A stretch of DNA of 64,000 bases. Origin: SPDF01 sp963812085 (lineage in GTDB: Bacteria > Gemmatimonadota > Gemmatimonadetes > Gemmatimonadales > GWC2-71-9). Both the position numbers and the translations under genes were made by a program. This document shows positions 41,490-53,139 of this stretch, one piece after another. The notes below the pieces were generated by a model that saw only the letters and a list, made by a program, of their open reading frames with translations, was not told where the DNA came from and ran no database searches. The stretch lies in NCBI GenBank assembly GCA_963812085.1, contig CAWETL010000003.1, forward strand, positions 853,926-917,925, in the 5' to 3' direction. Every line of letters starts with the position of its first letter. The first letter of the stretch is position 1.

Positions 41490-42865
41490 CAGGCCTCCAG
41501 GATCTCGACGCGCACGCCGGGCTCCACGGCGGTGCGGTCGATGAGCGCGGGCCAGTAGGCGACGACCTCCTCCACCTGCGGCCGACCGCCGGCGAACCCG
41601 GTCACGCTTGGCGGGCCGGTCAGCACCAGCGGCGCGATTTCCCGGGTGAAGCGCTCCACCGCCGCCCGGTCAGTCGAGCGCACTCCAACCCTGAGCTGCA
41701 CCTCGGGGGCCTCGGGATCGGCGGGCCCGGCCAGCCGCCCGTGGGTGGCGTCCACCCCGACGAACTCGGTCAGGACCTGCTCGAACTCGAGGCCGAGGTC
41801 CTTGAGCCGCTGGCGCAGGATGCGATCGGCCGCCCGCGCCTTGTCGTAGGCGTCGGGCCAGCTGTAGACCAGGGTGCCGACGGCCTTGAAGCCGTAGGAG
41901 TACGCGATGGAGACCTTGAGCATCGGCGTGCGGGGCGCGCCGCGGATGCCGGTGACCCGCACGCGGTCCTTGCCCGCCTGCTCGAGCCGGATGGTGGTGA
42001 AGTCGGCCACGCCGTCGGGCGTGATGTACTCGTGCGGATTGCCCATCTCGTAGACCAGCTGTTCCGTGACCGACGCGATGGACACCACGCCGCCGGTGCC
42101 GGGGTGCTTGGTGACGACGAAGCTGCCGTCGTCCGAGGCCTCGACGATCGGGAACCCGGGATTGGCCATCCCCTTCACCTTGCGCCAGTCCTTGAGGAGG
42201 TTCCCGCCCGAACTCTGCGCGCCGCACTCGATGATGTGCCCCGCCACGGTGCCGGCGGCCACCTTGTCCCAGTCGTCGGGATCCCAGCCGAACTCGTGGA
42301 ACATCGGCGCGAGGGTGAGCCCGGTGTCGGTGACCCGCCCGGTGATGACCACCTGGGCGCCGCGGTCGAGCGCCTCGACCATCGGCGCCATGCCGAGGTA
42401 CGCATTGGCGGAGAGGACGCGGCTCCGGATGTCGGAGAGCGGCTGTCCGGTCTCCATGTCCCGCAGCTGGTGCCCGGCGGCGAGCAGCTCGTCGAGCCGT
42501 GGCAGGAGGTCGTCGCCGCTGACGAGACCGACCCTGAGCTTCCCGGCGAACCCGTGTTCCCGGGCCAGCCGCAGCACCGCCTCCGCGCAGCCGCGGGGAT
42601 TCACCCCGCCGGCATTGGAGGTGACGCGGATTCCCTTCGCGACGATCGCGGGGAGGATCCGGCCCATGAGCGGCACGAAATCGCGCGCGTAGCCCGCCTC
42701 GGGGTTGCGCGACTTCTGCTTCTGCAGGATGGACATGGTCACTTCGGCCAGGTAGTCCATCATGAGGTAGTCGATCGGCCCGCCCTCGACCTGGCGGACT
42801 GGCGCCTCCAGCCAGTCGCCCCAGAAGCCCTGGCCGCCGGCGATCCGGACGATGCGCGCGCTCAT
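41489..42865 (-). CDS. Acyclic terpene utilisation AtuA family protein (DUF1446)
   Basis: 458 residues from the ATG at 42865 that overlaps the subtilase stop (ATGA). The N-terminal IAGGQGFWGD loop, VTSNAGGVNPRGCAEAV, VITGRVTDTGLTLAP, GHIIECGAQSSGGNL and KHPGTGGVVSIASVTEQLVY are the conserved blocks of the AtuA/DUF1446 family. In Pseudomonas the family is needed for citronellol/geraniol use, but its reaction is not established. Here the gene is split from its C-terminal domain. Neighbouring carboxylase beta and hydratase genes support a role in branched acyl-CoA metabolism. Confidence 0.85.
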   Translation of the reverse strand: MSARIVRIAGGQGFWGDWLEAPVRQVEGGPIDYLMMDYLAEVTMSILQKQKSRNPEAGYARDFVPLMGRILPAIVAKGIRVTSNAGGVNPRGCAEAVLRLAREHGFAGKLRVGLVSGDDLLPRLDELLAAGHQLRDMETGQPLSDIRSRVLSANAYLGMAPMVEALDRGAQVVITGRVTDTGLTLAPMFHEFGWDPDDWDKVAAGTVAGHIIECGAQSSGGNLLKDWRKVKGMANPGFPIVEASDDGSFVVTKHPGTGGVVSIASVTEQLVYEMGNPHEYITPDGVADFTTIRLEQAGKDRVRVTGIRGAPRTPMLKVSIAYSYGFKAVGTLVYSWPDAYDKARAADRILRQRLKDLGLEFEQVLTEFVGVDATHGRLAGPADPEAPEVQLRVGVRSTDRAAVERFTREIAPLVLTGPPSVTGFAGGRPQVEEVVAYWPALIDRTAVEPGVRVEILEA

Positions 42866-45702
42866 CGCATCACCGGGCCGAACGGAGCGGGGAGCCCGGC
42901 TTCCCGGGTCCACCGGAGATTGCCGTCGAGCACGATCGCCTCGCCGAGGGGGAAGAACGCGTCGGGCATCGGCCACGAGGAAGCGGGCAGGAGGAACCGG
43001 AGGACGGTGGTCGCCCCGGCCGCGACGCGCACCTGCTGCGGTTCCGACCCGGGCGCAGGCTCGAGCGCCACCGGCTCCGTGCCGTACAGCCGGATGCGGA
43101 GACGCATCGTCCATCCGCCCCGGTCGGCCGAATCCGCGAGCGCGGGCGTGAGGCGCACCACCAGCTGCTGGCCCGCGAGGCTGGCGGGAATCTCGGCGTT
43201 CAGCCGGCCGCGCGCGTAGTTGAGCGGCTCATTTCCAAGGATTCGGCCCGACGGATCGTAGATGGTGGCCGCAAAGTCGGTGAAGCGGGACCACGCGGCG
43301 GCCGGCATCTCGAAATCGACGCGGAGGTCGTGCGCCCAGGCCGGCACGGCGAAGGGCACGTCCTGCGCCTCCCCTGCGTGGCCCGGAACCACCACGCCCC
43401 GCTCGCCGCCGAGGAGCACGACGCCGACCTGCAGCTCGGCCGGCTTCGTCGTCCGGTTGTCGAGGGCGAGTTCGACGCCCTGCGGATTCCGTGTCAGGCC
43501 GATCCGCACCGGCGACGTCCGGATGGTGACCGTGGTGGACCCCGGCGCGATCGGCGACCCGAGGGCATCGGCCTCCCAGACCCCGGCCGTCGCATCCGCG
43601 GCGTCCACCACGAAGAGCGCCGCCGCCGCCCCACTCCCCGCCGGCTCGGCGTCCTGATCCAGGTTCGGCTGGCCGCTCGGCTGGTGCAGCGCACCCAGGA
43701 GCGTCGGACCCGCCGAATCGGAATTGATCCGCGCATAGAACGGGCGGCCGGAGTCCACGGCAAAGAAAACCCGCTCCGACTCTCCCGCGGCCAGCGACAC
43801 CGGCCCGACGGCCGTGTCGGCCCGCACCGGGACCACCACCGTATTGACGAGCCGGAAGAGCGGACCGGCGAGCGAGTCGGGGCCCCAGCCGGTCACGATG
43901 CCGACGTGCACGCCCGGGCCTCTGAGCAGCTCGCGGCGGTACGACACCGTGACGGTGCTGGTGCCGGCGCCCGCCTCCACCTGCCGGGGCGCCACGAGCC
44001 ACGGGCTGTCGCTCCGGAGCGTCACGGCCAGGGGCGGGACGCCGGCTGGACGTTCGAGCCGGAAACGCTGCAGCGTATCACCCGGCCCCGCGAGCCCGCC
44101 ACGACGAAAGGCCGCGAGCGCGCCCTGGCCTCCGTCGGCGCTGGCCCAGATCTCGGGGACCAAATGTCCCTCGCGCAGCCAGTTCCACGCCGCCTGGACG
44201 TCGGGCGTGCCGGCGCCCTGGTCGAGATAGGTGGCTCCCACGATCGGATGCGCGGTGACCATGAGCGCCTGCTTGAGCTCCCGCGCGTTCGGGGGCGTCA
44301 GGTGATCCGCCCGGGCCGCCGAGACGAGGAGCGCGAGGAGCCCGGCGGCGTGCGGAGACGCCATGCTGGTGCCGCCCTTGCGTTCCTCGCCGATGTCCCA
44401 GCGAGGCACCGTCGAGTAGGCAACGCCCGGCGTGACGAGGTCGGGCTTGGCGATCTCGCCGCCCCGCGCCGAGAAATACGCCACCGGATCGGGTCGTCCG
44501 TCGGTCGGCGCACCGGCCAGGAAGGTGAGCGGGAAGGTGGCGCCGACGCCGAGGGCGCGCGCCGCCGACCCGGGAAAGCCGACGGTCGAGAGCCCCGGCC
44601 CGTCGTTGCCGGCGCTGATGGCCATCGGGACGTCGGGATTGGCGGCGAGGACGGAATCAACGATCTGGTCGATCCGCGCCGTGCCCTCGAACTCGTTCCC
44701 CACCCCAAAGCTCATGTTGAGCACCAGCGGCAGCTGCCGGGCCCGCGCGAACCGGATGGCGTAGTCGAGCGCGCGCAGCATGCTCCCGTTGACCGTGACG
44801 CCGCCGTGCGCGTCGTTGGCGAGCTTCACGCCGATGAGCTGGGCGCCGGGCGCCACGCCGTCGAAGCCGCCGATGCCGTACAGGTCGTTCCCCGCCGCGA
44901 TGCCTGCCACGTGCGTGCCGTGTCCGCTGTTGTCGAAGAAGAGGTCGAGCGCCGGCTCGCCGTTCACCGTGGCGAGGTTTGCGGCGATGGTGATCGGCGA
45001 GGCCTGCTGCGGCTGGGCCCAGCCAAAGGTGTCGCGGCCGCGGAGATAGTCGCGGATCGGCCGCTCCCCGGCGAACGACCCGTTGCCGTCGGTGTCGGCA
45101 AAGAGCACCCACCCGTCGCTGGCCTGGGTGACGAGCACCGCGAGCGAGTCGGAGTCGTCGCCGTCGCCGTTGAGGTCGGAGGCGGGCATGTCGCCGAGCG
45201 GCCGTTCGCGCAGGATGCCGCCGTACCACGGGCCGGCCGTGTTGAGTGCGCGCACGCGGCTCATCCCGGCCAGCAGGATCCCCCCGATCCGGACCGAGTC
45301 GCCCTCGGGCTGGAGCCTGGCGAGCGGGACCGCGCCCTCGCCGGAAAAATCCCGGAGGTCGAGGATTTTCGGATTGCCGGTCGGCGTCCGCTGCAGCCCG
45401 GGCACGCCGGCGTCGATCCCGCTGTCGAGGATGCCGATGAGCACGCCGCGCCCGTCCCACTCGGGATGGGCGGCCACGAAGGCGTCGGCGTGGGTGGCCC
45501 CAAGCGGCATCCAGCCTCGTGCCAGCGCGGCGTCGGGCGAGGCAACCGGCCGCACCTCGGCGCGTCCGCTCTCCGGGAGGGCCGGGGGCGGCAGGCCGGG
45601 GGTCTCGAGCTTGCCGGGATCGATGTTCGGCTTGGGCGGGTGCACTGCCGGGGCGCAGCCGAGGACGGCCGCCCCGAGGAGCCAGACTGGGAAGCGTCGC
45701 AT
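42862..45702 (-). CDS. Subtilisin-family serine protease lipoprotein (S8, TPP-II-like)
   Basis: 946 residues. Lipobox in LLGAAVLGCAP. The S8 triad is intact and widely spaced: Asp in GILDSGIDAG (about residue 87), His in NSGHGTHVAGIAAG, oxyanion Asn in ISAGNDGPG, and Ser in KGGTSMASPHAAGLL. Between Asp and His lies an insertion of about 150 residues containing acidic repeats (DLNGDGDDSD and DTDGNGSFAG, possible calcium sites), as in tripeptidyl-peptidase II and related large subtilases. The C-terminal 450 residues are beta-sandwich domains. It is an extracytoplasmic protease inserted in an intracellular acyl-CoA operon, coupled to the carboxylase gene by TGATG. Confidence 0.85.
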   Translation of the reverse strand: MRRFPVWLLGAAVLGCAPAVHPPKPNIDPGKLETPGLPPPALPESGRAEVRPVASPDAALARGWMPLGATHADAFVAAHPEWDGRGVLIGILDSGIDAGVPGLQRTPTGNPKILDLRDFSGEGAVPLARLQPEGDSVRIGGILLAGMSRVRALNTAGPWYGGILRERPLGDMPASDLNGDGDDSDSLAVLVTQASDGWVLFADTDGNGSFAGERPIRDYLRGRDTFGWAQPQQASPITIAANLATVNGEPALDLFFDNSGHGTHVAGIAAGNDLYGIGGFDGVAPGAQLIGVKLANDAHGGVTVNGSMLRALDYAIRFARARQLPLVLNMSFGVGNEFEGTARIDQIVDSVLAANPDVPMAISAGNDGPGLSTVGFPGSAARALGVGATFPLTFLAGAPTDGRPDPVAYFSARGGEIAKPDLVTPGVAYSTVPRWDIGEERKGGTSMASPHAAGLLALLVSAARADHLTPPNARELKQALMVTAHPIVGATYLDQGAGTPDVQAAWNWLREGHLVPEIWASADGGQGALAAFRRGGLAGPGDTLQRFRLERPAGVPPLAVTLRSDSPWLVAPRQVEAGAGTSTVTVSYRRELLRGPGVHVGIVTGWGPDSLAGPLFRLVNTVVVPVRADTAVGPVSLAAGESERVFFAVDSGRPFYARINSDSAGPTLLGALHQPSGQPNLDQDAEPAGSGAAAALFVVDAADATAGVWEADALGSPIAPGSTTVTIRTSPVRIGLTRNPQGVELALDNRTTKPAELQVGVVLLGGERGVVVPGHAGEAQDVPFAVPAWAHDLRVDFEMPAAAWSRFTDFAATIYDPSGRILGNEPLNYARGRLNAEIPASLAGQQLVVRLTPALADSADRGGWTMRLRIRLYGTEPVALEPAPGSEPQQVRVAAGATTVLRFLLPASSWPMPDAFFPLGEAIVLDGNLRWTREAGLPAPFGPVMR

Positions 45703-47360
45703 CAGCGCTGGGTCACCATGTCGAGCGGAGGAAGGACGAAGGGACCCAAATGCGGTCCGCCGTAGTTGGACACCGTCCGGAGCAGGAAGGCCAGCTGGTC
45801 GCGGGTCTCTTCCGGCGTGACGATGGCGTCGAGGTAGCCGCGGGCAGCGGCGAACTTGGCGTCGAGCTGGTGTTCGTAGTCGGCGCGCATCGAGTCCATG
45901 GCGCCCTTGACCGCGGCCGGCGGCTCCGCGCCCGCCAGCCGCGCCTTCTCGATCTCCGGCCCGTGCACGGCGGAGACCGCCGATTCCCCCTCCATCACCG
46001 CCATCCGGCCGGTGGGCCACGACAGGATGAAGTCGGGGTCGAATCCCTGCCCCGCCATCGCGTAATACCCGGCGCCGGAGGCGTGGTTGACCGTCAGCAC
46101 GATCTTGGGCACCACCGCCGTCGCCATGGCCTCGACGAAGCGGGCGCCGGCGCGGATGATCCCCGAGTGTTCCGCCTCGGGGCCCACCATGAAGCCGCTC
46201 ACGTCCTGGATGAAAAGGAGCGGGATGCGCTCCCGACTGGCCGTCTCGATGAAATACGCGACCTTCTCCGCGCTCTCGGTGTACACGATGCCGCCGAACT
46301 TCGGGCGGCTGCCCTCGGGACCCTTGACCAGCCCGCGCCGGTTGGCGATCACCGCCACGGGCCACCCCTCGAGGTGCCCGTGGCCGCAGATCATCTCCCG
46401 GGCCACGTCCGGCTGGAATTCGTCGAGCGCGCCGCCGTCGAGCACGCACTCGAGGAGGTGCGGCATGTCGTAGGACATGCGGTGGTCGTGCGGCAGCAGG
46501 TCGTACAGCTCGGCGGGGTCCCGCTTGGGCGGCCGCAGGGCGCGCACCTGGTGGCGCACGCCCTCGAGGCGGGGGAGCCGGCCCACGTACTCCCGGATCC
46601 GCTGGAGGCACTCGCCGTCGTTGGCGGCGCGGTAGTGGGCCACCGCGCTCACGGCGGTGTGGGTCCGCGCGCCGCCCAGCGATTCCGCGTCCACCGTCTG
46701 CCCGGTGGCGCCCTTGACCAGGTTCGGGCCGCCGAGGCCCATGAAGCTGGTGCCGTCCACCATGAAGATCACGTCGGAGAGCGCGGGCAGGTACGCGCCG
46801 CCGGCCACGCAGCTCCCCATGACGGCACTGACCTGCGGGACGTGCAGGTAGCGGCGCATGATCGAGTTGTAGTAGAAGATGCGGGAGGCGCCGTACTGGC
46901 CGGGGAACACCCCGCCCTGGTACGGGAGGTTCACGCCGGCGCTGTCCACCAGGTAGATGATCGGGATCCGCTGGCGCATGGCCACTTCCTGCGCCCGGAG
47001 GATCTTCCGGATCGTCTCGGGCCACCAGGAGCCCGCCTTGACCGTGGCGTCGTTCGACACGATCACGACTTCCCTGCCCTCGACGACGCCGAGGCCGGTG
47101 ATGACGCCGGCGCCGGGCGCCTGGCCATCGTACTGGTCGTAGGCTACGAGCAGGCCGAGTTCGAGCCAGGGCGTGCCCGGGTCGCGCAGCTGTTCCACGC
47201 GTTCGCGGGGGGAGAGCTGGCCCTTGGCGTGCATCTTGGCCACGCGCGACGCGCCGCCGCCGGCCTCGAGCCGGTGCGCGAGCGCGCGGTACTCGTCGGT
47301 CAGGAGCCGGAGACGGCTGGCCGAAGCAGCCGTGGAGGCCGACTTGGGAGCGGGGCGCAC
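45702..47360 (-). CDS. Acyl-CoA carboxylase, carboxyltransferase (beta) subunit
   Basis: 552 residues from a GTG. Carboxyltransferase features: LSPRERVEQLRDPGTPWLEL, GVITGLGVVEGREVVIVSND, YLVDSAGVNLPYQGGVFP, SAVMGSCVAGGAYLPALSD, GGARTH, and RIPLLFIQDVSGFMVGPEAE in the C-terminal half. This is the MCC/geranyl-CoA/propionyl-CoA carboxylase beta family. The biotin carboxylase/BCCP partner is not in the window. With AtuA and the hydratase, a methylcrotonyl- or geranyl-type substrate is possible; next to methylmalonyl-CoA mutase, propionyl-CoA is the alternative. Not resolvable here. Confidence 0.87.
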   Translation of the reverse strand: MRPAPKSASTAASASRLRLLTDEYRALAHRLEAGGGASRVAKMHAKGQLSPRERVEQLRDPGTPWLELGLLVAYDQYDGQAPGAGVITGLGVVEGREVVIVSNDATVKAGSWWPETIRKILRAQEVAMRQRIPIIYLVDSAGVNLPYQGGVFPGQYGASRIFYYNSIMRRYLHVPQVSAVMGSCVAGGAYLPALSDVIFMVDGTSFMGLGGPNLVKGATGQTVDAESLGGARTHTAVSAVAHYRAANDGECLQRIREYVGRLPRLEGVRHQVRALRPPKRDPAELYDLLPHDHRMSYDMPHLLECVLDGGALDEFQPDVAREMICGHGHLEGWPVAVIANRRGLVKGPEGSRPKFGGIVYTESAEKVAYFIETASRERIPLLFIQDVSGFMVGPEAEHSGIIRAGARFVEAMATAVVPKIVLTVNHASGAGYYAMAGQGFDPDFILSWPTGRMAVMEGESAVSAVHGPEIEKARLAGAEPPAAVKGAMDSMRADYEHQLDAKFAAARGYLDAIVTPEETRDQLAFLLRTVSNYGGPHLGPFVLPPLDMVTQR

Positions 47361-47361
47361 G

Positions 47362-47787
47362 TCAGTCCTTCAGGTGCTCGGCCGCCCAGCCCTGGATGTA
47401 CTCCACCAGGTCGGAGGTCGGCGTGCCCGGGCCGAAGAGGCGCCCGGTGCCGAGGCGCTGCAGCGCCTCGACGTCCTCGGCGGGGAGGATGCCGCCGCCG
47501 GTGAGGAGAATGTCCTGCCGCCCCTGCGCGTCCAGCAGCTGGCGCACGCGGGGGAAGAGCGTCATGTGGGCGCCCGAGAGGATGGAGAGCCCCACGACGT
47601 CGACGTCCTCCTGCACCGCCGCGGCGGCGACCATCTCCGGCGTCTGGTGCAGGCCGGTGTAGATGACTTCCATCCCGGCGTCACGCAGGGCCGCGGCGAC
47701 CACCTTGGCGCCACGGTCGTGCCCGTCGAGGCCGGGCTTGGCCACGAGCACGCGGATGGGCCGGGCGGGAGACTTGGTGCGGGTCAT
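47362..47787 (-). CDS. Cobalamin-binding small subunit of methylmalonyl-CoA mutase
   Basis: 141 residues. The B12 motif is complete: LVAKPGLDGHDRGAKVVAAA (DxHxxG with the Co-ligating His), VVGLSILSGAH and LTGGGILPAEDVEAL (GG near the dimethylbenzimidazole tail). It corresponds to the C-terminal domain of classical MCM. Here it is a separate gene in a split enzyme, as in archaea and many other bacteria. It is separated from the large subunit by a baeRF-type gene. Confidence 0.92.
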   Translation of the reverse strand: MTRTKSPARPIRVLVAKPGLDGHDRGAKVVAAALRDAGMEVIYTGLHQTPEMVAAAAVQEDVDVVGLSILSGAHMTLFPRVRQLLDAQGRQDILLTGGGILPAEDVEALQRLGTGRLFGPGTPTSDLVEYIQGWAAEHLKD

Positions 47788-47829
47788 GCGCTGAGGCTCC
47801 TGTCTGGGAAATCGAACGGCACGCGTCGG

Positions 47830-48996
47830 CTAGCGGAACCGCAGCAGGGCGGCCAGGCCATGGATGGCCTTCTTGGCCGTCGGCTGATAGACCACGTCCA
47901 CGGCGATCCGCTGCCGCAGCGCTTCCTCGATGGCGTCGTCGAGGACGTCGATGACGGGGACCACGTCCGGCTCCCCGCGCAGGTCGGCCTCCATCACCGC
48001 GAGCCGCCCGGAGGCGAGCGCGCGATAGCCGGGCTCCGCCACGTCGGGATCGACGAGCAGGGTGCGCACCTGGCCCCGGCCGAGCGCCTTGAGGGTGTCG
48101 CGCACGTCGTCCACCGCCCACCCGGTGCCCAGCCCCTCCTCGAGCTCGTGCATCAGCAGCAGTTCGGAGGTCCGTTCCCACTCGTGACGGACGGCCAGGG
48201 TGGCGGCCAGCACTTCGGCCGCCGTCACCGACTTCACGTTGAGGCGCACCGAGCCCATCACCCGGTCGAGCAGGTAGGGATGGAGGAACGGGCCGAGCGC
48301 GCCGGCGTCGGTGCCGTTGCCGGCGAGCACGATGCCGTTGACCGGGTCCTTGCGGTCGAGCACCTGCAACTGGCGGGCGGCGAGCTCGAGGTGACGCTGG
48401 CGCTCCTCGCGGATCCGGTTCTGGAAGCTGCGCTCGCCCCATCCCGGGCCGTCCTGGTCGCCGTGATAGCGGCCGCCGCGGGTCGACGGCGACACGAGGC
48501 TCTCCACCTCGTGCGCGCCGAACGCCGTGACCTGGAAGAACCGGGCGGCGGTGCGGTCGAGGACGGCGGTGAGGATCCGGCCGAACTCGTCCTCCACCGA
48601 GGCCAGCTCGCGCACCAGCGGGGTGCGGTCCACCGCCAGGCGGGAGCGGTGCACGCCGGGCAGGGGCACCACTTCCCACAGCTTGAGCGGGCCGCAGGCA
48701 AAGATGGCCACGCCCTGCGACGAGGGGAGGCTGCCGGGGTGCTTGAGGAAGTCGAGCACGCGCGCCAGGTCGGCGCGCACCGCCTCGTCGGTGGCGCGCT
48801 CGAGGCCGAGCGCCGGCAGCGCCGCCTCGAGGTCGCGGACCCGGTTCTTGACCTTGATGAGGTACTTGCCTCGCGCGCGGTCCCGCGGCTCCAGCTTCAG
48901 GTAGCAGGTGACCACGCGGTGCCGGCCGGGCCGGACGGCGTTCAGGCGGGCGAGTTGCGCGCCGACGGGGTCGGCGGACGACTTGGTGCGTGCCAT
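47830..48996 (-). CDS. baeRF-type (bacterial archaeo-eukaryotic release-factor-like) protein
   Basis: 388 residues from the ATG at 48996. The C-terminal half reads GIVLAGNGTDAGALGPFLHP, DRVMGSVRLNVKSVTAAEV and ALGRGQVRTLLVDPDVAEPG, the layout of eRF1/Vms1-like baeRF domains: a strand-rich core with a loop in the place of the GGQ loop (here AGNGTD) and a domain that recalls eRF1 domain 3. baeRFs are thought to cleave peptidyl-tRNA or bind ribosomes in other systems; no function is established for this member. It sits between the two mutase subunits, 29 and 42 bp from its neighbours, so co-expression is likely. Confidence 0.65.
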   Translation of the reverse strand: MARTKSSADPVGAQLARLNAVRPGRHRVVTCYLKLEPRDRARGKYLIKVKNRVRDLEAALPALGLERATDEAVRADLARVLDFLKHPGSLPSSQGVAIFACGPLKLWEVVPLPGVHRSRLAVDRTPLVRELASVEDEFGRILTAVLDRTAARFFQVTAFGAHEVESLVSPSTRGGRYHGDQDGPGWGERSFQNRIREERQRHLELAARQLQVLDRKDPVNGIVLAGNGTDAGALGPFLHPYLLDRVMGSVRLNVKSVTAAEVLAATLAVRHEWERTSELLLMHELEEGLGTGWAVDDVRDTLKALGRGQVRTLLVDPDVAEPGYRALASGRLAVMEADLRGEPDVVPVIDVLDDAIEEALRQRIAVDVVYQPTAKKAIHGLAALLRFR

Positions 48997-49025
48997 TCTA
49001 TCCTCCAGGCCAGCGGCCCGGGGCG

Positions 49026-50725
<1,700 letters not shown>

Positions 50726-50729
<4 letters not shown>

Positions 50730-51769
50730 GACCGGGCTCCCTGCTTCAGGCCTTCCAGGATAGTGGCTGCCAGCTCGTAGGGACTCACCCGTCCCGTTTC
50801 GAGGTCGTCGAGGCGCGCGCGGATGGCCTGTTCGGCCGCGGTCTCGTCCCACACCCAACGTACCAGCGCGCGGTCCACCACCTCGCGGGTGCGCTCCTCG
50901 AGGCGCCGGCGCCGGCGCTCCCGCAGCGTGCCGGACTGGGCCAGCCAGGCGCGGTGATCGTCGAGCGCCTTCACCACCAGGTCCACCCCCTCGCCCTTGG
51001 CGGCGACGGTGGCCAGCACGGGCTGGACCCAGGCGGCGGAGCCCTCGTCGTCGGCCGTGGCCGCCGCCTTCGCCGCGGCGCGGGCCTGGAAGCCGTGGTG
51101 CGCCGGGACGTGGCGGAAGGCGTTGCCGCGGCGGATGCCGAGGGTGATCTCGATTTCCTGGCGCAGCTTGTCGGCGCCGGAGCGGTCCGCCTTGTTGACG
51201 ACGAAGAGGTCCGCCACCTCCATCACGCCGGATTTGAGGGTCTGGATGCCGTCGCCCGACTCGGGCACCAGCAGCAGGAGGCTGGTGTCGGCCATCCGCG
51301 ACACGTCGAGCTCCGACTGACCCACGCCGACGGTCTCCACCAGGATGCGGTCGAAGCCCGCCGCGTCGAGCACGTCGCAGACCTCGCGCGTCGTGGTGGC
51401 GAGCCCGCCAAGCGATCCGCGCGTGGCCATCGAGCGGATGAATACTCCCGGGTCGAGGGCCACGCTCTCCATCCGGATCCGGTCGCCGAGGAGCGCCCCG
51501 CCCGAGAAGGGGCTGGTCGGGTCCACCGCCACGACCGCCACGGTCAGGCCCTGTCCGCGGAACGCTGCCACCAGCCGTTCGGTGAGCGTGGACTTCCCGG
51601 CGCCGGGGGGGCCGGTGATGCCGATCCGGTGTGCCCGGCCGAGCTGCGAATGGAGCGCGCTCAGCAGCGACTCGAAGCCCTCCCGGCCGTTCTCGACCAC
51701 CGAAATGGCGCGGGCCAGCGCGGCCGGGCGGCGCTCGCGAAGTCCCTGCAGCATTGCGTCACGATCCAT
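50726..51769 (-). CDS. meaB: MeaB-type G3E GTPase, mutase chaperone
   Basis: 347 residues. P-loop GPPGAGKST, DPTSPFSGGALLGDRIRM, SMATRGSLGGLA, ETVGVGQSE and VVNKADRSGADK are the MeaB/ArgK signatures. The protein loads cobalamin and protects methylmalonyl-CoA mutase, using GTP. First gene of the mutase operon, with a 4-nt overlap to the large subunit. The gap upstream to mgtE (36 bp) has no obvious promoter. Confidence 0.95.
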
Positions 51770-51804
51770 GCTGGAAAGTCACCCGTTCCGGGGGCAGGGG
51801 CAAG

Positions 51805-53139
51805 CTAGACCAGGAACCACGTGGCCATGCCGAGGAGCAGGAAGAATCCGCACATGTCGGTGAAGGTCGTGACGAACACCGAGCTCGCGATGGCCGGGTC
51901 GACCTTGAGGCGCTCGAGGAGCAGCGGAACGAAGGCCCCGGCGAACCCGGCCACCGCCAGGTTCCCGGTCATCGCGAAGGCCACCACCGCGCCGAACTTC
52001 GGGCCGGCGGCGAACCAGGCGATGGAGCCGGCGATGAGCGCGTTGGCGAGCCCGTTGACCAGCCCGACGACCATCTCCTTCCCCACGATGCCGCCGGCCG
52101 CGCCGGCGGGCACCTGGCCCAGCGCGATCCGGCGCACCGACACCGCGAGCGCCTGGGTCCCGGCGTTGCCTCCCATCCCCGCGATGACCGGCATGAAGAC
52201 CGCGAGCCACTTCAGTTCCTGGATCGCGTTGGAGAACACCAGCACCACCGAGGCGGCCGCGAACGCGGTGATGAGGTTCACGTACAGCCAGGGCAGGCGG
52301 CTCCGCACCGCAACGCTCCACGGGGCGCTCAGCTCTTCGTCCGGCGAGACGCCGCCGAACTTGAGGAGGTCCTCGGTGGTCTCCGCCTCGACGACGTCGA
52401 TCACGTCGTCGAAGGTGACGCGGCCGAGGAGCTTGCCGTCGGCGTTCACCACCGGCAGGCTCGGCAGGTTGTAGCGCGACATCAGCCGCGCGACTTCCTC
52501 CTGGTCGAGCTCGGGCGTGACGAAGATGTCGGCCGGCTCCATGAACTCCCGCACCGGCCGGGTCGGGGCGCTGGTCACCAGGTCCCTGAGCGGCAGGACG
52601 CCCGCCAGGCGGCCCCCGGCGTCCACCACGAAGACCTGGTAGAACCCCTCGTTCTCCTCGGCCTGCCGGCGGATCTCCTCGATGGCCTCGCCCGCCGTGG
52701 CCGTGTCGAGCACCGACACGACCTGCGTGGTCATCAGGCCGCCGGCGGATTCCTCGTCGTACTTGAGCAGCCGGTCCACCCCGGCGCGGTCCTCGACCTC
52801 GGAGAGGATGCGCTCCTGCTCGTGGGGCTCGAGCTCCTGCAGGATGTCGGTGGCGTCGTCGTCGGCCATTTCGTCGACGATGTCGGCCGCCTGTTCGGGC
52901 TCCAGCGCCGCCAGCGTATCCTCGGCGTGCTCCTCCTCCGGCATCTCGACCAGCGCCTCGCCCGAAATGTCCGGCGGCAGCGCGCGGACGGCAGTCAGCC
53001 GCTCGGCGTCGTCCAGCGAGGAGAGCACGTCCGCGAGGTCGGCGGGCTCGAGGTCGAGGGCGCGCCGGACGAACTCGTCGAGGCGGCCCGCGCGCAGCAG
53101 CTCGGCGAGGCCGGGCTTGGCCCGCGTCCTGGGGCTCAC
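51805..53139 (-). CDS. mgtE: Magnesium transporter MgtE
   Basis: 444 residues: N-terminal acidic helical domain (VEMPEEEHAEDTLAALEPEQ, the Mg sensor), tandem CBS domains (about residues 130-250, DIFVTPELDQEEVARLMSRY and LPVVNADGKLLGRVTFDDVI), and a C-terminal pore of five helices with PVIAGMGGNAGTQALAVSVR, the conserved signature in the channel. It opens when cytosolic magnesium is low. It follows two CorC-like genes, overlapping the first. Confidence 0.93.
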   Translation of the reverse strand: MSPRTRAKPGLAELLRAGRLDEFVRRALDLEPADLADVLSSLDDAERLTAVRALPPDISGEALVEMPEEEHAEDTLAALEPEQAADIVDEMADDDATDILQELEPHEQERILSEVEDRAGVDRLLKYDEESAGGLMTTQVVSVLDTATAGEAIEEIRRQAEENEGFYQVFVVDAGGRLAGVLPLRDLVTSAPTRPVREFMEPADIFVTPELDQEEVARLMSRYNLPSLPVVNADGKLLGRVTFDDVIDVVEAETTEDLLKFGGVSPDEELSAPWSVAVRSRLPWLYVNLITAFAAASVVLVFSNAIQELKWLAVFMPVIAGMGGNAGTQALAVSVRRIALGQVPAGAAGGIVGKEMVVGLVNGLANALIAGSIAWFAAGPKFGAVVAFAMTGNLAVAGFAGAFVPLLLERLKVDPAIASSVFVTTFTDMCGFFLLLGMATWFLV

